Shown one piece after another: positions 9,297-17,375 of a DNA stretch of 64,000 nt. Under the pieces are notes generated by a model that worked only from the letters and a program-made list of their open reading frames with translations, was not told the DNA's origin and searched no databases. The stretch comes from Psychrobacter alimentarius (GTDB lineage Bacteria > Pseudomonadota > Gammaproteobacteria > Pseudomonadales > Moraxellaceae): positions 2,232,001 to 2,296,000 of the forward strand of contig NZ_CP014945.1 in the NCBI RefSeq assembly GCF_001606025.1. Direction: 5' to 3'. The translations under genes and the position numbers were made by a program. Each line of letters starts with the position of its first letter. Within the stretch, counting starts at the first letter, position 1.

Positions 9297-9935
9297 CTAC
9301 AGCTGCTGCTGAGGAGACTCAATAGCAGCATAGACTTCTGTGGTGCCGTCTTTATTAAGCTGCATTACCTTATAAGGCATGAATTTACCTTCATACTCCA
9401 TACCGGGGCTACCAACCGGCATACTCGGTACGGCAAGTCCAATAGCTTGTGCAGGAGGATTTGCTAAGAATTCAGCCATGTGTTTAGCAGGGACATGCCC
9501 TTCAAAGACAAAACCGTCGGTGGTAACGGTGGTATGACAAGAGCGCATTTGCTGTGGTACGCCATAACGCTCCTTAAATAAGGATAGATCTTCCACATCG
9601 TGCGTGGTTGCACTTAATCCATTGTTTTTTGCATAGCCTACCCATTCTTTACAGCAGCCGCAGTTGGCATCTTTATAAACCGTGGCTGAGACGTTTTTGA
9701 GTAATGATGACGAGCTGTTAACGGGAGCATTTGTAGGAGCAGAACTTTCATTTTGTACTTGTGCATTCTGGGTAGCAGACTGTTCAACCTTTACTGGTTG
9801 AGAATCAGAGCCACTGGTATTAGATTGGCTGCAAGCGGCTAGCGTTAACGAGAGTGACGATGTCACCATCAATAAAAGGACACGACCGGATAACCAGCTA
9901 TGTCCATTAGAAAGCACATGTGTGTAATGTCTCAT
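9297..9935 (-). CDS. DUF411 metal-binding lipoprotein
   Basis: The 212-aa product has a hydrophobic N-terminus ending in a lipobox (LTLAAC, Cys near residue 35), a Ser/Gln/Asn-rich linker, then a DUF411 domain. That domain has the conserved VYKDANCGCCKEWVGYA motif, MRSCHTTVTTDGFVFEGHVPA, and the GLAVPSMPVGSPGMEYEG segment. DUF411 proteins accompany copper clusters and are presumed to bind copper through the Cys pair, His and Met residues. AGGAG lies 7 nt before the ATG. It is 94 bp upstream of copA on the same strand. The length includes a linker of about 50 residues absent from minimal DUF411 proteins. Confidence 0.88.
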   Translation of the reverse strand: MRHYTHVLSNGHSWLSGRVLLLMVTSSLSLTLAACSQSNTSGSDSQPVKVEQSATQNAQVQNESSAPTNAPVNSSSSLLKNVSATVYKDANCGCCKEWVGYAKNNGLSATTHDVEDLSLFKERYGVPQQMRSCHTTVTTDGFVFEGHVPAKHMAEFLANPPAQAIGLAVPSMPVGSPGMEYEGKFMPYKVMQLNKDGTTEVYAAIESPQQQL

Positions 9936-10026
9936 TAAATTACTCCTAAACGTCTATTGTTATGCTCGATATTCTAAAAACTTACACCCTATATTTGAAT
10001 TCTTATGTACTTAACTAAAAACATTA

Positions 10027-10052
10027 AATGCAGCACTGTTCAGTACTGCATT
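10027..10052 (-). terminator. Hairpin downstream of cytochrome c gene, possible terminator
   Basis: A 12-bp inverted repeat AATGCAGCACTG / CAGTACTGCATT with one mismatch and a 2-bp centre. On the minus strand it is followed by TTAATGTTTTTAG, a weak T-tract. The short centre also suits a dimeric operator for the DUF411-copAB run, so the terminator call is tentative. Confidence 0.4.
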
Positions 10053-10100
10053 ATTAATAGCGACAACCGTGAGTTAGGAGGCTTTCATATCTAGAAAGTA

Positions 10101-10724
10101 TTAATGCTGCATTCCAGATCCATCATCCGACATATTCATACCCATATCACCACCATCTGACATATTCATATCACCGTCAAATGACATGTCCATCATATCG
10201 CCATCTATCCTAGTGGTTAGCATCGTGTATTGGCTTTCATCTAATTCAGGTAACGATCTAATGAAGGCTACCATTGCCCACATTCTACCGTCATCATGGG
10301 ACGCGCCCCACGCAGGCATTCCAGATGCCATAATACCGTGCTTAATTGCCCAAAAGCTTTGCTTTGCACCGTCTTCTGTTTGATAACGTTTGACAATATC
10401 AGCCTTGGTAAAGTTGGGCGGCTTTGGATATAAGCTCTCACTAAAGTCAGTTTGTGCCACTCCCGGAGACAAGTGACAGCCTGCACACATATCCTTATAG
10501 TCCGCGCCACCAGAACTGATTAGCTCAACCTTCTCTAAATCTGGTACCACAATATCTTTACTGGCATTTTCTATGGAACGATTGCGAGCAGTTTCTAAAA
10601 AGCTAAACATCATTGGGCTATGCTCTTGGTCAGCTCCCACATTGACAACGCCACTAGTAACAACCGCAAACACGCTAACGATTGCCACAAATACGGTAAA
10701 GAGCGCACCCAATAAAAATTTCAT
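10101..10724 (-). CDS. Class I cytochrome c with Met-rich tail
   Basis: The 207-aa protein has an N-terminal membrane anchor or signal (residues 4-28) and a single haem-binding motif CAGCH near residue 80. A distal axial Met is likely in HGIMASGMPAWGASHDDGRMWAMVAFIRSLP. The last 40 residues are low complexity and Met/Asp-rich (DGDMMDMSFDGDMNMSDGGD and similar), echoing CopB and suggesting copper binding. An AGGAA site precedes the ATG. It is periplasm-facing. It may pass electrons to or from copper redox steps, but that is inference from its place between the DUF411 and small secreted-protein genes. Confidence 0.88.
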   Translation of the reverse strand: MKFLLGALFTVFVAIVSVFAVVTSGVVNVGADQEHSPMMFSFLETARNRSIENASKDIVVPDLEKVELISSGGADYKDMCAGCHLSPGVAQTDFSESLYPKPPNFTKADIVKRYQTEDGAKQSFWAIKHGIMASGMPAWGASHDDGRMWAMVAFIRSLPELDESQYTMLTTRIDGDMMDMSFDGDMNMSDGGDMGMNMSDDGSGMQH

Positions 10725-10785
10725 ATGTTTTCCTAAGAATTTATTTCCGTTAAGTGTTGACTGCTATTTAACAGAGCTAAAATTT

Positions 10786-11058
10786 TTAAGATTTACTGTC
10801 GTTAGTAACGCAGTGTTTTTGGTACATTTGCTTCATTTTACCCATGTTAGCCATCATCGCTTTCATGGCAGGATCGCTCATGTCCATCTTGCTATGATCC
10901 ATTTTTCCCATCATATCCATATGCTTTTGCATTTTTTCACAGTTCATTTGATCTTTTTCAGCATGCATTTTAGGGTCATGCGCCATAGCTGAGGTCGATA
11001 CGACAAGAGCGATGGCCGTCATTGCGATTGATTTAGACAGTAATTTAAATTGTGACAT
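10786..11058 (-). CDS. Small secreted Met/His-rich protein
   Basis: The 90-aa product has a signal peptide (SKSIAMTAIALVVSTSAMA, cleavage near AMA-HD). The mature part of about 65 residues is rich in Met, His and Lys (HDPKMHAEKDQMN, MQKHMDMMGKMDHSKMDMSD), with two Cys. AGGAA lies before the ATG. I recognise no named family with confidence, but the composition matches periplasmic copper chaperone or buffer proteins. It has a candidate CopR site about 90 bp upstream (11148-11165). Confidence 0.8.
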   Translation of the reverse strand: MSQFKLLSKSIAMTAIALVVSTSAMAHDPKMHAEKDQMNCEKMQKHMDMMGKMDHSKMDMSDPAMKAMMANMGKMKQMYQKHCVTNDSKS

Positions 11059-11147
11059 GATTAATTCCTATTGTTTGGATTAAAGGCTATTGAGTTCAAT
11101 AGCTGTTAAACCAGCCTAAATGATACATTAATCATTCTGACTGGTAG

Positions 11148-11165
11148 ATGACGTTAAGATTACAA
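11148..11165 (+). promoter_or_regulatory. Candidate CopR-type binding site 1
   Basis: ATGACGT-TAAG-ATTACAA: two similar heptamers whose starts are 11 bp apart, one helical turn, as in OmpR-family direct-repeat sites. It is upstream of the small Met/His-rich protein gene. The architecture matches the sites at 11634 and 11674. Confidence 0.5.
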
Positions 11166-11217
11166 TGTTGTCAGACTTCTAATTTTGTATTTTAATATCG
11201 CAGATAATCTTTTAGTA

Positions 11218-11502
11218 TTACTTCTCACTACCATATTTTTTCACAAAATACTTTTCAGACTGCAAGTGTTGATCTTGATGCTGCACCTGACACGCGACTC
11301 TCGCATCAACATAGCCTTTCATTTGCACGCTAGAAATCTGTGCATCGTTATGATCTGCGTTCTTTGCAAAACTAGTGAGCGCATCACAATTACCGAGAAC
11401 AGAAGCATCTAAGTTTGTGGTATGCGCATTGGCCGCTGACATGCCCACTAACATCGATACTGAAAGCAAAGCTGCTTTTTTTAATGAACTATAATTTTTC
11501 AT
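11218..11502 (-). CDS. Small secreted protein of the copper cluster, unknown function
   Basis: The 94-aa product from the ATG at 11502 has a signal peptide (MKNYSSLKKAALLSVSMLVG, cleavage near ANA-HT) and a mature region of about 68 residues. That region has two Cys (NCDALT and RVACQVQ) and a His/Gln-rich stretch VQHQDQHLQ near the C-terminus. AAAGGG lies 7 nt before this ATG; the longer frame adds nine residues ahead of the signal and is less likely. It is the most upstream minus-strand gene of the cluster and faces copR across a 325-bp divergent region. I recognise no family. A periplasmic metal-related role is inferred from position only. Confidence 0.75.
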   Translation of the reverse strand: MKNYSSLKKAALLSVSMLVGMSAANAHTTNLDASVLGNCDALTSFAKNADHNDAQISSVQMKGYVDARVACQVQHQDQHLQSEKYFVKKYGSEK

Positions 11503-11633
11503 ATAAGACCCTTTAAAGATAAATAACAAACTGTTTAAGTAGGATAATTGCTTTACTCGTAGAGGCAGTCTGTATCAGAGACAAGCCAATATGCGGCGTT
11601 GATTTAGAATACTAAATGGTGGCTGACAGCTAG

Positions 11634-11651
11634 ATGACACGGATATTACAT
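11634..11651 (+). promoter_or_regulatory. Candidate CopR-type binding site 2
   Basis: ATGACAC-GGAT-ATTACAT with an 11-bp offset between half-sites. It lies in the divergent region between the small secreted-protein gene and copR. It nearly matches site 1, including the AG before the first half-site. Confidence 0.5.
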
Positions 11652-11673
11652 GTTCGTTAGGAACAGCATAATA

Positions 11674-11691
11674 TTGTCATCTTCTTGTCAT
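11674..11691 (-). promoter_or_regulatory. Candidate CopR-type binding site 3
   Basis: The minus strand reads ATGACAA-GAAG-ATGACAA, a perfect direct repeat with the same 11-bp offset as sites 1 and 2 but opposite orientation. It is 23 bp from site 2 and 137 bp before the copR ATG. The divergent region (11503-11827) otherwise shows only the copR promoter. Confidence 0.55.
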
Positions 11692-11780
11692 TAAAACCAA
11701 ATACCAGCATCTGTCTCTATCCAAAGAACACTGTTATAACAAGGGTTCCTGATAAATATATGGCTGATAAGCTAACAATG

Positions 11781-11808
11781 TTAGTGATACGCTGTTGACA
11801 ACTATAAT
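11781..11808 (+). promoter_or_regulatory. Probable copR promoter
   Basis: A consensus -10 TATAAT at 11803-11808 with a weak -35 TTAGTG at 11781-11786 (16-bp spacer), 20 bp before the copR ATG. An AAAGGTAAG stretch between them may serve as ribosome-binding site. Confidence 0.4.
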
Positions 11809-11827
11809 GATATAAAGGTAAGCAACG

Positions 11828-12574
11828 ATGAAAGTACTGTTAGTAGAAGATGAGAAAAACCTTGGAGAATATATTAAGAAAGGCTTAACTGAGGCCGGTT
11901 TCATCGTGGATCATCACATGACAGGTTTAGATGGCTATCATGCGTTAATGACTGAAGATTTTAGTGTGGTTTTGATGGATGTCATGCTACCTGACGTCAG
12001 TGGCTTTGAGTTGGTACAGCGCTACCGAGCTGCTGGAAAGCATACGCCAGTTTTATTTTTAACGGCTAAAGATGATTTAAGCGATCGGATCAAAGGTATT
12101 GAAATTGGTGGCGATGATTATCTGACCAAGCCTTTTGCTTTTGCTGAACTGATTGTTAGAATAAAAAGCCTATTGCGCCGTGCCAATCAATCTGATTATA
12201 AAAGCTCGGTCATACACATAGCTGATCTGAAAATGGATATTGCCAAACGCACCGTTCATAGAGGCAACACTAATATAAAATTGACTGCTAAAGAGTTTGC
12301 TTTATTACAACTTTTCTTAGAACGTCAAGGTGAGGTACTGCCGCGCACTGTGATCGCCTCGCAAGTATGGGATATAAACTTTGAGAGTGATACGAATGTC
12401 ATTGACGTGGCTATAAGGCGCTTGCGGATAAAAATTGATGATGGATTTGATATAAAGCTGATTCATACGGTACGCGGAATGGGCTACAAGTTAGAGCCAC
12501 TGGCTGTCGACGTGGATAGTGGCATGGGCGACGATAGTATTAATAAAGACAGTCTGACATCAAATGAGACATAA
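11828..12574 (+). CDS. copR: Copper-type two-component response regulator (OmpR family)
   Basis: The 248-aa product has an N-terminal receiver domain: acidic pair ED at residues 7-8, phospho-acceptor Asp51 in LMDVMLPD, Thr in FLTAKDD and Lys in YLTKPF. A C-terminal winged-helix OmpR/PhoB domain ends in VIDVAIRRLRIKIDD and THTVRGMGYKLE-like motifs (here IHTVRGMGYKLE). It is divergent from the copper genes and overlaps the next gene, a sensor kinase, by 11 bp. By family and context it should activate the copper genes in response to periplasmic copper. CopR versus CusR naming is not resolvable from the sequence. Confidence 0.9.
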   Translation: MKVLLVEDEKNLGEYIKKGLTEAGFIVDHHMTGLDGYHALMTEDFSVVLMDVMLPDVSGFELVQRYRAAGKHTPVLFLTAKDDLSDRIKGIEIGGDDYLTKPFAFAELIVRIKSLLRRANQSDYKSSVIHIADLKMDIAKRTVHRGNTNIKLTAKEFALLQLFLERQGEVLPRTVIASQVWDINFESDTNVIDVAIRRLRIKIDDGFDIKLIHTVRGMGYKLEPLAVDVDSGMGDDSINKDSLTSNET

Positions 12575-14042
12575 ATCTAAGAATCGGCGTTGGTCACTGT
12601 TATGGCGAACTATTTTTTTACTGACATTGTTCGTTATTATCTCTCAGGTTATTATCTACGCATGGGTTCAGCGCTCTGTGAGTGGACACTTTGAGCAAAT
12701 GGACTCAGAAATCCTTACTCATGCAGCTTTTAACCTGCGCAAACGTATGGTTAGTTTGGAAGATCACATAGAACTATTCACAGTATCAAAGTCGCAAGCG
12801 CTAATTGATGCCAATCATCTACATTCTTCTTGGCTGGATTATGATTTAAAAACCTTAGTATCAGATAAAAATGGCAAATTATTATCCAGCGATCCCAGTA
12901 ATTTCATCAATGATCTACCGGCAGATTTTAGCTTGTTACAACTATTGCAGGACTATCGCGATCAGCAGTTTATGATCAAGATAAATAATAGGCATTACCG
13001 AGCCATTATCATTACACATCAAGAGGTTTTGGCATTTATTGCTCTACCTATCGATGTGCATAATCAATATCTTATCCAGTTTAATCGCCAGCTGAGCTTG
13101 ATACTTATCGCCATTACCTTATTATTGGTTTCAGTAGCAGCACTAAGTGTACACTGGGGTTTTGCTCCCCTAGCTACTATCGTACAAAAGATGAAAGGCA
13201 TTAATCTTCAAAGGTTAGATGAAAGAATTGTGGTTGGCGATATGCCGTTAGAATTACGTCCACTAACGGAGTCTTATAATTCTATGATGGTCAAGCTTGA
13301 AAGTAACTTTGAATCATTATCACGGTTTTCAGACAATATCGCCCATGAGCTACGTACGCCAATAGCGACGCTGAGTACGCAAACGCAAGTCATGTTAACT
13401 AAGCCAAGAGAAAGCGACGAATACATTGAGCAATTGCATCATCAGCATGATACGTTAAAGCAGTTATCCGCCATGATTAACGATATGTTATTACTGGCAA
13501 AAACTCAAAAAGAGCTGAGTGATTCGCAAATCAGTCATGTCGATATAGAGAGCTTGATCACAAAGCTTATAGATTATTATGAGATGATTGCTGAGGATCG
13601 TGAGATAATCTTTGAAAAATCGGGTGATTTTAAAACAGTACTAGGTGATAAAGGCTTATTGCAACGGCTGTTTGCCAACCTGATGTCAAATGCGATTTAT
13701 TATGCGGCTAGTAATAGCACTATTATGATATCCGCTACTGTCCTCACTTCAAGCACCTCGCTTAATGCGCCAAAAGACGATATTCAATCCCCAGAGCAGC
13801 TCTGGTTAAGAATAACTATGACCAACCGTCTAGACAAACCATTAAATCAGATTGAAGCCGATAAACTGTTTGAGCGATTCTATCGTCATGATAAAACGAA
13901 TACGATGCATTCAGGAACAGGCTTAGGCTTAGGCTTATCTATTGTGCAAGCTATCGCCAATGCTCATAATGGCAAAGTTAGTATTACTATCAAAGATGAG
14001 TGTCTTTTTGAGGTTGCTGTAAAGTTGTTGATTGCCAGGTAG
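12564..14042 (+). CDS. copS: Copper-type sensor histidine kinase
   Basis: The 492-aa inner-membrane kinase has a first transmembrane helix near residues 14-33, a periplasmic sensor loop of about 130 residues and a second helix near 172-192. A HAMP segment follows (FAPLATIVQKMKGINLQRLDERI), then the dimerisation/H-box FSDNIAHELRTPIATL with phospho-accepting His261. The ATPase domain has its N-box (RLFANLMSNAIYYA) and G-box (GTGLGLGLSIVQAIANAHNG). It overlaps copR by 11 bp. The loop composition is not obviously metal-binding, so the copper signal is inferred from the neighbourhood. Confidence 0.9.
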   Translation: MRHKSKNRRWSLLWRTIFLLTLFVIISQVIIYAWVQRSVSGHFEQMDSEILTHAAFNLRKRMVSLEDHIELFTVSKSQALIDANHLHSSWLDYDLKTLVSDKNGKLLSSDPSNFINDLPADFSLLQLLQDYRDQQFMIKINNRHYRAIIITHQEVLAFIALPIDVHNQYLIQFNRQLSLILIAITLLLVSVAALSVHWGFAPLATIVQKMKGINLQRLDERIVVGDMPLELRPLTESYNSMMVKLESNFESLSRFSDNIAHELRTPIATLSTQTQVMLTKPRESDEYIEQLHHQHDTLKQLSAMINDMLLLAKTQKELSDSQISHVDIESLITKLIDYYEMIAEDREIIFEKSGDFKTVLGDKGLLQRLFANLMSNAIYYAASNSTIMISATVLTSSTSLNAPKDDIQSPEQLWLRITMTNRLDKPLNQIEADKLFERFYRHDKTNTMHSGTGLGLGLSIVQAIANAHNGKVSITIKDECLFEVAVKLLIAR

Positions 14043-14252
14043 TAAATACCTTCATACTGTCTATGAACCGCTCAGATTAGATCGAAGGCGAGTTTACTTG
14101 GAAGGTCTCTCTATCCATAAGATGAGATTCTGACTTGCGATAGTTGTACTTTTCAATTGTTGGACAAAAAATTTCTTATATAAGCCTATTTCATACATTC
14201 TATTACTGACCCCTGCCGTCAAATCCGTACAACTAAACTTGGGAGATTTTAA

Positions 14253-15125
14253 TTACGCAGCCTGACGATAATAGTCAAACCACACCTGTCTTGGCGTTTT
14301 ATAGCCCAAGCCCTTTTGAATTCTAGTTTGGTTGTACTCAAGCTCAATATATTTAGTAATATCGTTGATGGCTTCGAATCTTGTTTTATAGTCTTGGTGA
14401 TACACCAGCTCATTCTTTAATATGCCCCAGAAGCTCTCTATGGGCGCGTTATCAAAGCAGTTGCCTTTACCACTCATCGAGCCTGTAAATTGGTGGCACT
14501 TAATGATCTTATGATACTCATTGCTACAATACTGACTGCCTCTGTCAGAATGTAAAATCAACCCTTGGCTAGGTCGCTTGTTTTTGATTGCCATATTAAG
14601 TGCACGGCATACCAAATCAGCGGTCATGCGCTTATTGATGACATAGCCGACGAGCTCTTTAGTATATAGGTCTTTAACACCTGCTAAGTATAGCCAACCT
14701 TCATTTGTCCAAATATAAGTGATGTCACTGACCCAAGCCTCATTAGGACGATTGGCATTAAATTTCTGTTCTAGACGGTTTGGATAGACCAGCTTGTTGT
14801 GATTAGAGTTGGTGGTGACTTTAAAGCGCTTGTGACGACGGCATTTAATGCCGCATTCTTCCTTTATACGTCTAACCATATATTTACTTATGGCATATCC
14901 TTGCCCTGTAAGGTAAGCATACAGTCGCTCATAGCCATAGCGCTGCTTAGTCTCATCATGAGCCACTCTGACTAGCAACTCACACTGATTGCGATGGATC
15001 TGCTGATTACTGATGCCACGATTTATCCAGTTGTAATAGCTTGATGGCTTAATATCTAATACGTGACACATGCAGGTGATGCTAAATATTTTCTGGTTAT
15101 CCTTGATAAAGACGTACTTCATCAA
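14253..15125 (-). CDS. IS3-family transposase OrfB (DDE integrase domain)
   Basis: The 290-aa product has an HTH_21-like N-terminus and an rve catalytic core with the DDE residues: Asp in WVSDITYIW, Asp in LILHSDRGSQY and Glu in DNAPIESFWGILK. The NGKGNCFDNA-type motif appears as SGKGNCFDN. It starts with ATG overlapping the orfA stop by 4 bp, but in IS3 elements it is usually made as an OrfAB fusion by -1 frameshifting. The domain looks complete, so the element may be active. Confidence 0.93.
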   Translation of the reverse strand: MMKYVFIKDNQKIFSITCMCHVLDIKPSSYYNWINRGISNQQIHRNQCELLVRVAHDETKQRYGYERLYAYLTGQGYAISKYMVRRIKEECGIKCRRHKRFKVTTNSNHNKLVYPNRLEQKFNANRPNEAWVSDITYIWTNEGWLYLAGVKDLYTKELVGYVINKRMTADLVCRALNMAIKNKRPSQGLILHSDRGSQYCSNEYHKIIKCHQFTGSMSGKGNCFDNAPIESFWGILKNELVYHQDYKTRFEAINDITKYIELEYNQTRIQKGLGYKTPRQVWFDYYRQAA

Positions 15126-15418
15126 CTGTGCTTCGCGAAGTACGCCGTCGCCTTTTTTAGAATGTCTCGCTCCTCCTGAGCAACCTTGAGATCACGTTTA
15201 AGACGTTTATTCTCTTCTATAATGGCCATGAGTTCAGGATCATATTGCTTAGTGCCGACAAGCTTGCCTTCATTCGCTTTATTCTGCCAGTTAGATAAGG
15301 TCTGCATGGCTATACCTAGCTGCTTTGCAGTCGCTGAAACATTGCCATTATTATCTGCTATCTTTTTGACGGCTTCAGCTTTAAAAGCTGCACTGTAGGT
15401 TCTGACTTTCTTAGTCAT
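15122..15418 (-). CDS. IS3-family transposase OrfA (helix-turn-helix)
   Basis: The 98-aa product carries a Transposase_8 helix-turn-helix (YSAAFKAEAVKKIADNNGNV, then ATAKQLGIAMQTLSNWQNKA) and a C-terminal leucine-zipper-like helix (IIEENKRLKRDLKVAQEERD). I chose the ATG at 15418 because AGGAG lies 8 nt upstream; a longer frame adds seven residues. The start codon is 30 bp inside the right inverted repeat, typical for the compact IS3 layout. Confidence 0.92.
   Translation of the reverse strand: MTKKVRTYSAAFKAEAVKKIADNNGNVSATAKQLGIAMQTLSNWQNKANEGKLVGTKQYDPELMAIIEENKRLKRDLKVAQEERDILKKATAYFAKHS
15152..15158 (-). other. A6G slippery sequence for -1 frameshifting
   Basis: The minus strand reads AAAAAAG near the end of orfA, the canonical IS3-family slippery heptamer, with a GC-rich self-complementary GTACTTCGCGAAGCAC-like segment about 10 nt downstream that could act as the stimulator. 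It would give the OrfAB fusion transposase. Confidence 0.7.
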
Positions 15419-15470
15419 GATAAACTCCTGTGAATACACTTAGTTTACCAAGTTTGGTTCTATAGTTTTT

Positions 15471-17375
15471 TCAGCATAGCTCAAATTTTCTTGTGTCTAA
15501 AAGTATAGATTCACAGGGAAGTTTATTATCATGTCCCATACATGAACTAATATTATTAATACCTCCATAAGGGCATGAAGGACCAGACTTAACACAACCT
15601 CCAAGGAGGGTTTGCCGGTACTTTATATCCCCATTCTTGGCAGCGTTGAGCAACTGCTTGTGGTCTTTTTCCGTTATTTTGTGCAATATTTGGTTTTTAC
15701 GTTTTTCACCATGAGGTGAAATATGATCATCCGATTGTAATTCTTCGAACTCTCTTACTATTAATTTATACATCTCACTAAGGTATGTATTACGAGCATG
15801 TTCGTTAAGCGGTTCTTTTAATCGATAATAATTTTTTCCATAGTACTGGCTCATTGCTCTACTAGCATGCTTTAATTGATATTGTAGCGAAGTATCCGTT
15901 ACAAGACCACTTGCAAGCATATTAACAGCTCCAGTTCTTCTCAGCTGATGCCAAGCTAAAGGCCACACCTTCCCAATGGCAAACTTTTCGGTATTGAGAC
16001 CAGGTGTTAAACGATTAGCTATTTCTAAATCGTTCTTAGTTATTTGTAACTCAGAAGTCTCAAAAAGCTTAGGCCACATTGCTATGGCTTCACTGTATGA
16101 GAACATTTTTTTATACCTACCATTAGGTTGAGATCTAGGCGAGTTATCACTCCAAGGTTCATGTAAAAAAGACTGTAAAACGGGGTTATTAATATCTTCT
16201 TTACTCAAGCTTAGATGAGGGTTTTCCTTGGCTGATTTCAACCTCAGCTGTGCGACTAACTCCATCACTTCAATAGCAACTTTAACAGTTGGTGGCACTA
16301 TCCATCTAGCATTGTCATCCTTTATAGTTTTTGTCGTTACACCTCTGAGAATATGTACTTCATTACCAAAATCATCTTTTTCCGTTTCATAACAATTAGC
16401 CCGTAGTCTGCTACCTTCCTGAATTCGCATTAATGAGAAATTTAAAACATATGCTAAGCCAACGACATTCATTAAGCTAAAATACCTTGAAAAACTTCTC
16501 ATGTTAACTTTTTCATTTACCCATTTTTCTATTAAGTCATGAATACCGTAACGTTTAGCTATCACGGAGAAACTTTCATAATAAATTCTACCTGATCTAT
16601 TTTTAACTGAAACCATGGCTTTATGAAAAGGACGGTGATTTCTACGTATAGGAAACGCATCTGATAAATTTCCACCAGCATTATGTGCATATAGTTCTAG
16701 GCAGAAATTATAGCAACTTGTGATTTCTTGTTTATGTTTTAAGAAATCTTGCAAACATTCTTGTAACCTTAGAATTTGATAACTCCATATTCTTGGAGGA
16801 ATATAAGCTGTCTGCGTTTTTTCTGAACTGTTTATACTTGCATCCAATAAACTAATCCCTTTTTCATCAATTAAAACAAATCCTAAATGCTCTCTCGCTA
16901 AAAGCAATTTTACTAAGCATGGTATTAACGTCTCTTTTCTCGCTGCATATTTCGTTATTACGTCATCCATAACTATTGGAAAATTATAGAGCTCTGTAGC
17001 TAAAATCCCATGTTCTGTACAAATGTAAAAAATAGCTCTTATCAACTGAAATCTTCTCATCAAAGACTTTGCTGAACTCACAGCATCGGGTCCCCATAGC
17101 CACCATGCAGTAATTTGACGCAAAATAGCCGCATTTTCTGGACTGACAGCTTTACCTCTTCCAGGTCCATCACCAAAATATATACTTGCAGTATGCCCAT
17201 TCCAAACTGTGAGATTCCATCTGACATCGCCGTATAGTGATAATGGGTTACCCTCTAAGTCTAGAGTTACAGGAAAATCTTTCTTTGGTGGCCAACAATT
17301 CGGCTTAAAGTTTGGAGCATTTTGCTGTCCAAGAGTAGATTTGACTTGCAAACCTGGTAGTTGCTCTAAATTCAT
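15471..17375 (-). CDS. Tyrosine recombinase/integrase, third gene of a recombinase trio
   Basis: The 634-aa protein has a long N-terminal region (about 330 residues) and a C-terminal phage-integrase-like catalytic domain. Likely catalytic residues are Arg in SLMRIQEGSRLRAN, the box AWHQLRRTGAVNML (H-x-x-R) and a Tyr in SQYYGKNYYRL. The last 45 residues are Cys-rich (GGCVKSGPSCPYGG, SSCMGHDNKLPCES), resembling a zinc-binding tail. The ATG at 17375 overlaps the preceding gene's stop as ATGA, which decides this start over one 12 codons upstream. An IS3 element begins 8 bp after the stop; truncation of the C-terminus cannot be excluded. Confidence 0.8.
   Translation of the reverse strand: MNLEQLPGLQVKSTLGQQNAPNFKPNCWPPKKDFPVTLDLEGNPLSLYGDVRWNLTVWNGHTASIYFGDGPGRGKAVSPENAAILRQITAWWLWGPDAVSSAKSLMRRFQLIRAIFYICTEHGILATELYNFPIVMDDVITKYAARKETLIPCLVKLLLAREHLGFVLIDEKGISLLDASINSSEKTQTAYIPPRIWSYQILRLQECLQDFLKHKQEITSCYNFCLELYAHNAGGNLSDAFPIRRNHRPFHKAMVSVKNRSGRIYYESFSVIAKRYGIHDLIEKWVNEKVNMRSFSRYFSLMNVVGLAYVLNFSLMRIQEGSRLRANCYETEKDDFGNEVHILRGVTTKTIKDDNARWIVPPTVKVAIEVMELVAQLRLKSAKENPHLSLSKEDINNPVLQSFLHEPWSDNSPRSQPNGRYKKMFSYSEAIAMWPKLFETSELQITKNDLEIANRLTPGLNTEKFAIGKVWPLAWHQLRRTGAVNMLASGLVTDTSLQYQLKHASRAMSQYYGKNYYRLKEPLNEHARNTYLSEMYKLIVREFEELQSDDHISPHGEKRKNQILHKITEKDHKQLLNAAKNGDIKYRQTLLGGCVKSGPSCPYGGINNISSCMGHDNKLPCESILLDTRKFELC

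Larger units (their letters stand above)
14228..15462 (-). mobile_element. IS3-family insertion sequence
   Basis: Two overlapping transposase frames are bounded by imperfect terminal inverted repeats: TACAACTAAACTTGG at 14228-14242 and the complement of TAGAACCAAACTTGG at 15448-15462 (13 of 15 identical). No direct target duplication is evident next to these ends, so the exact boundaries are uncertain by a few bases. The right end lies 8 bp from the stop codon of a recombinase gene. The 185 bp between copS and the left end holds nothing recognisable. Confidence 0.85.

Noticed and set aside
11796..11808. TTGACA next to TATAAT before copR
   Set aside because: Only two bases separate them, so they cannot be the -35 and -10 of one promoter; a weaker -35 at 11781 was used.
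14221..15470. Target-site duplication of the IS3 element
   Set aside because: Bases flanking the inferred ends do not match, so none is claimed.
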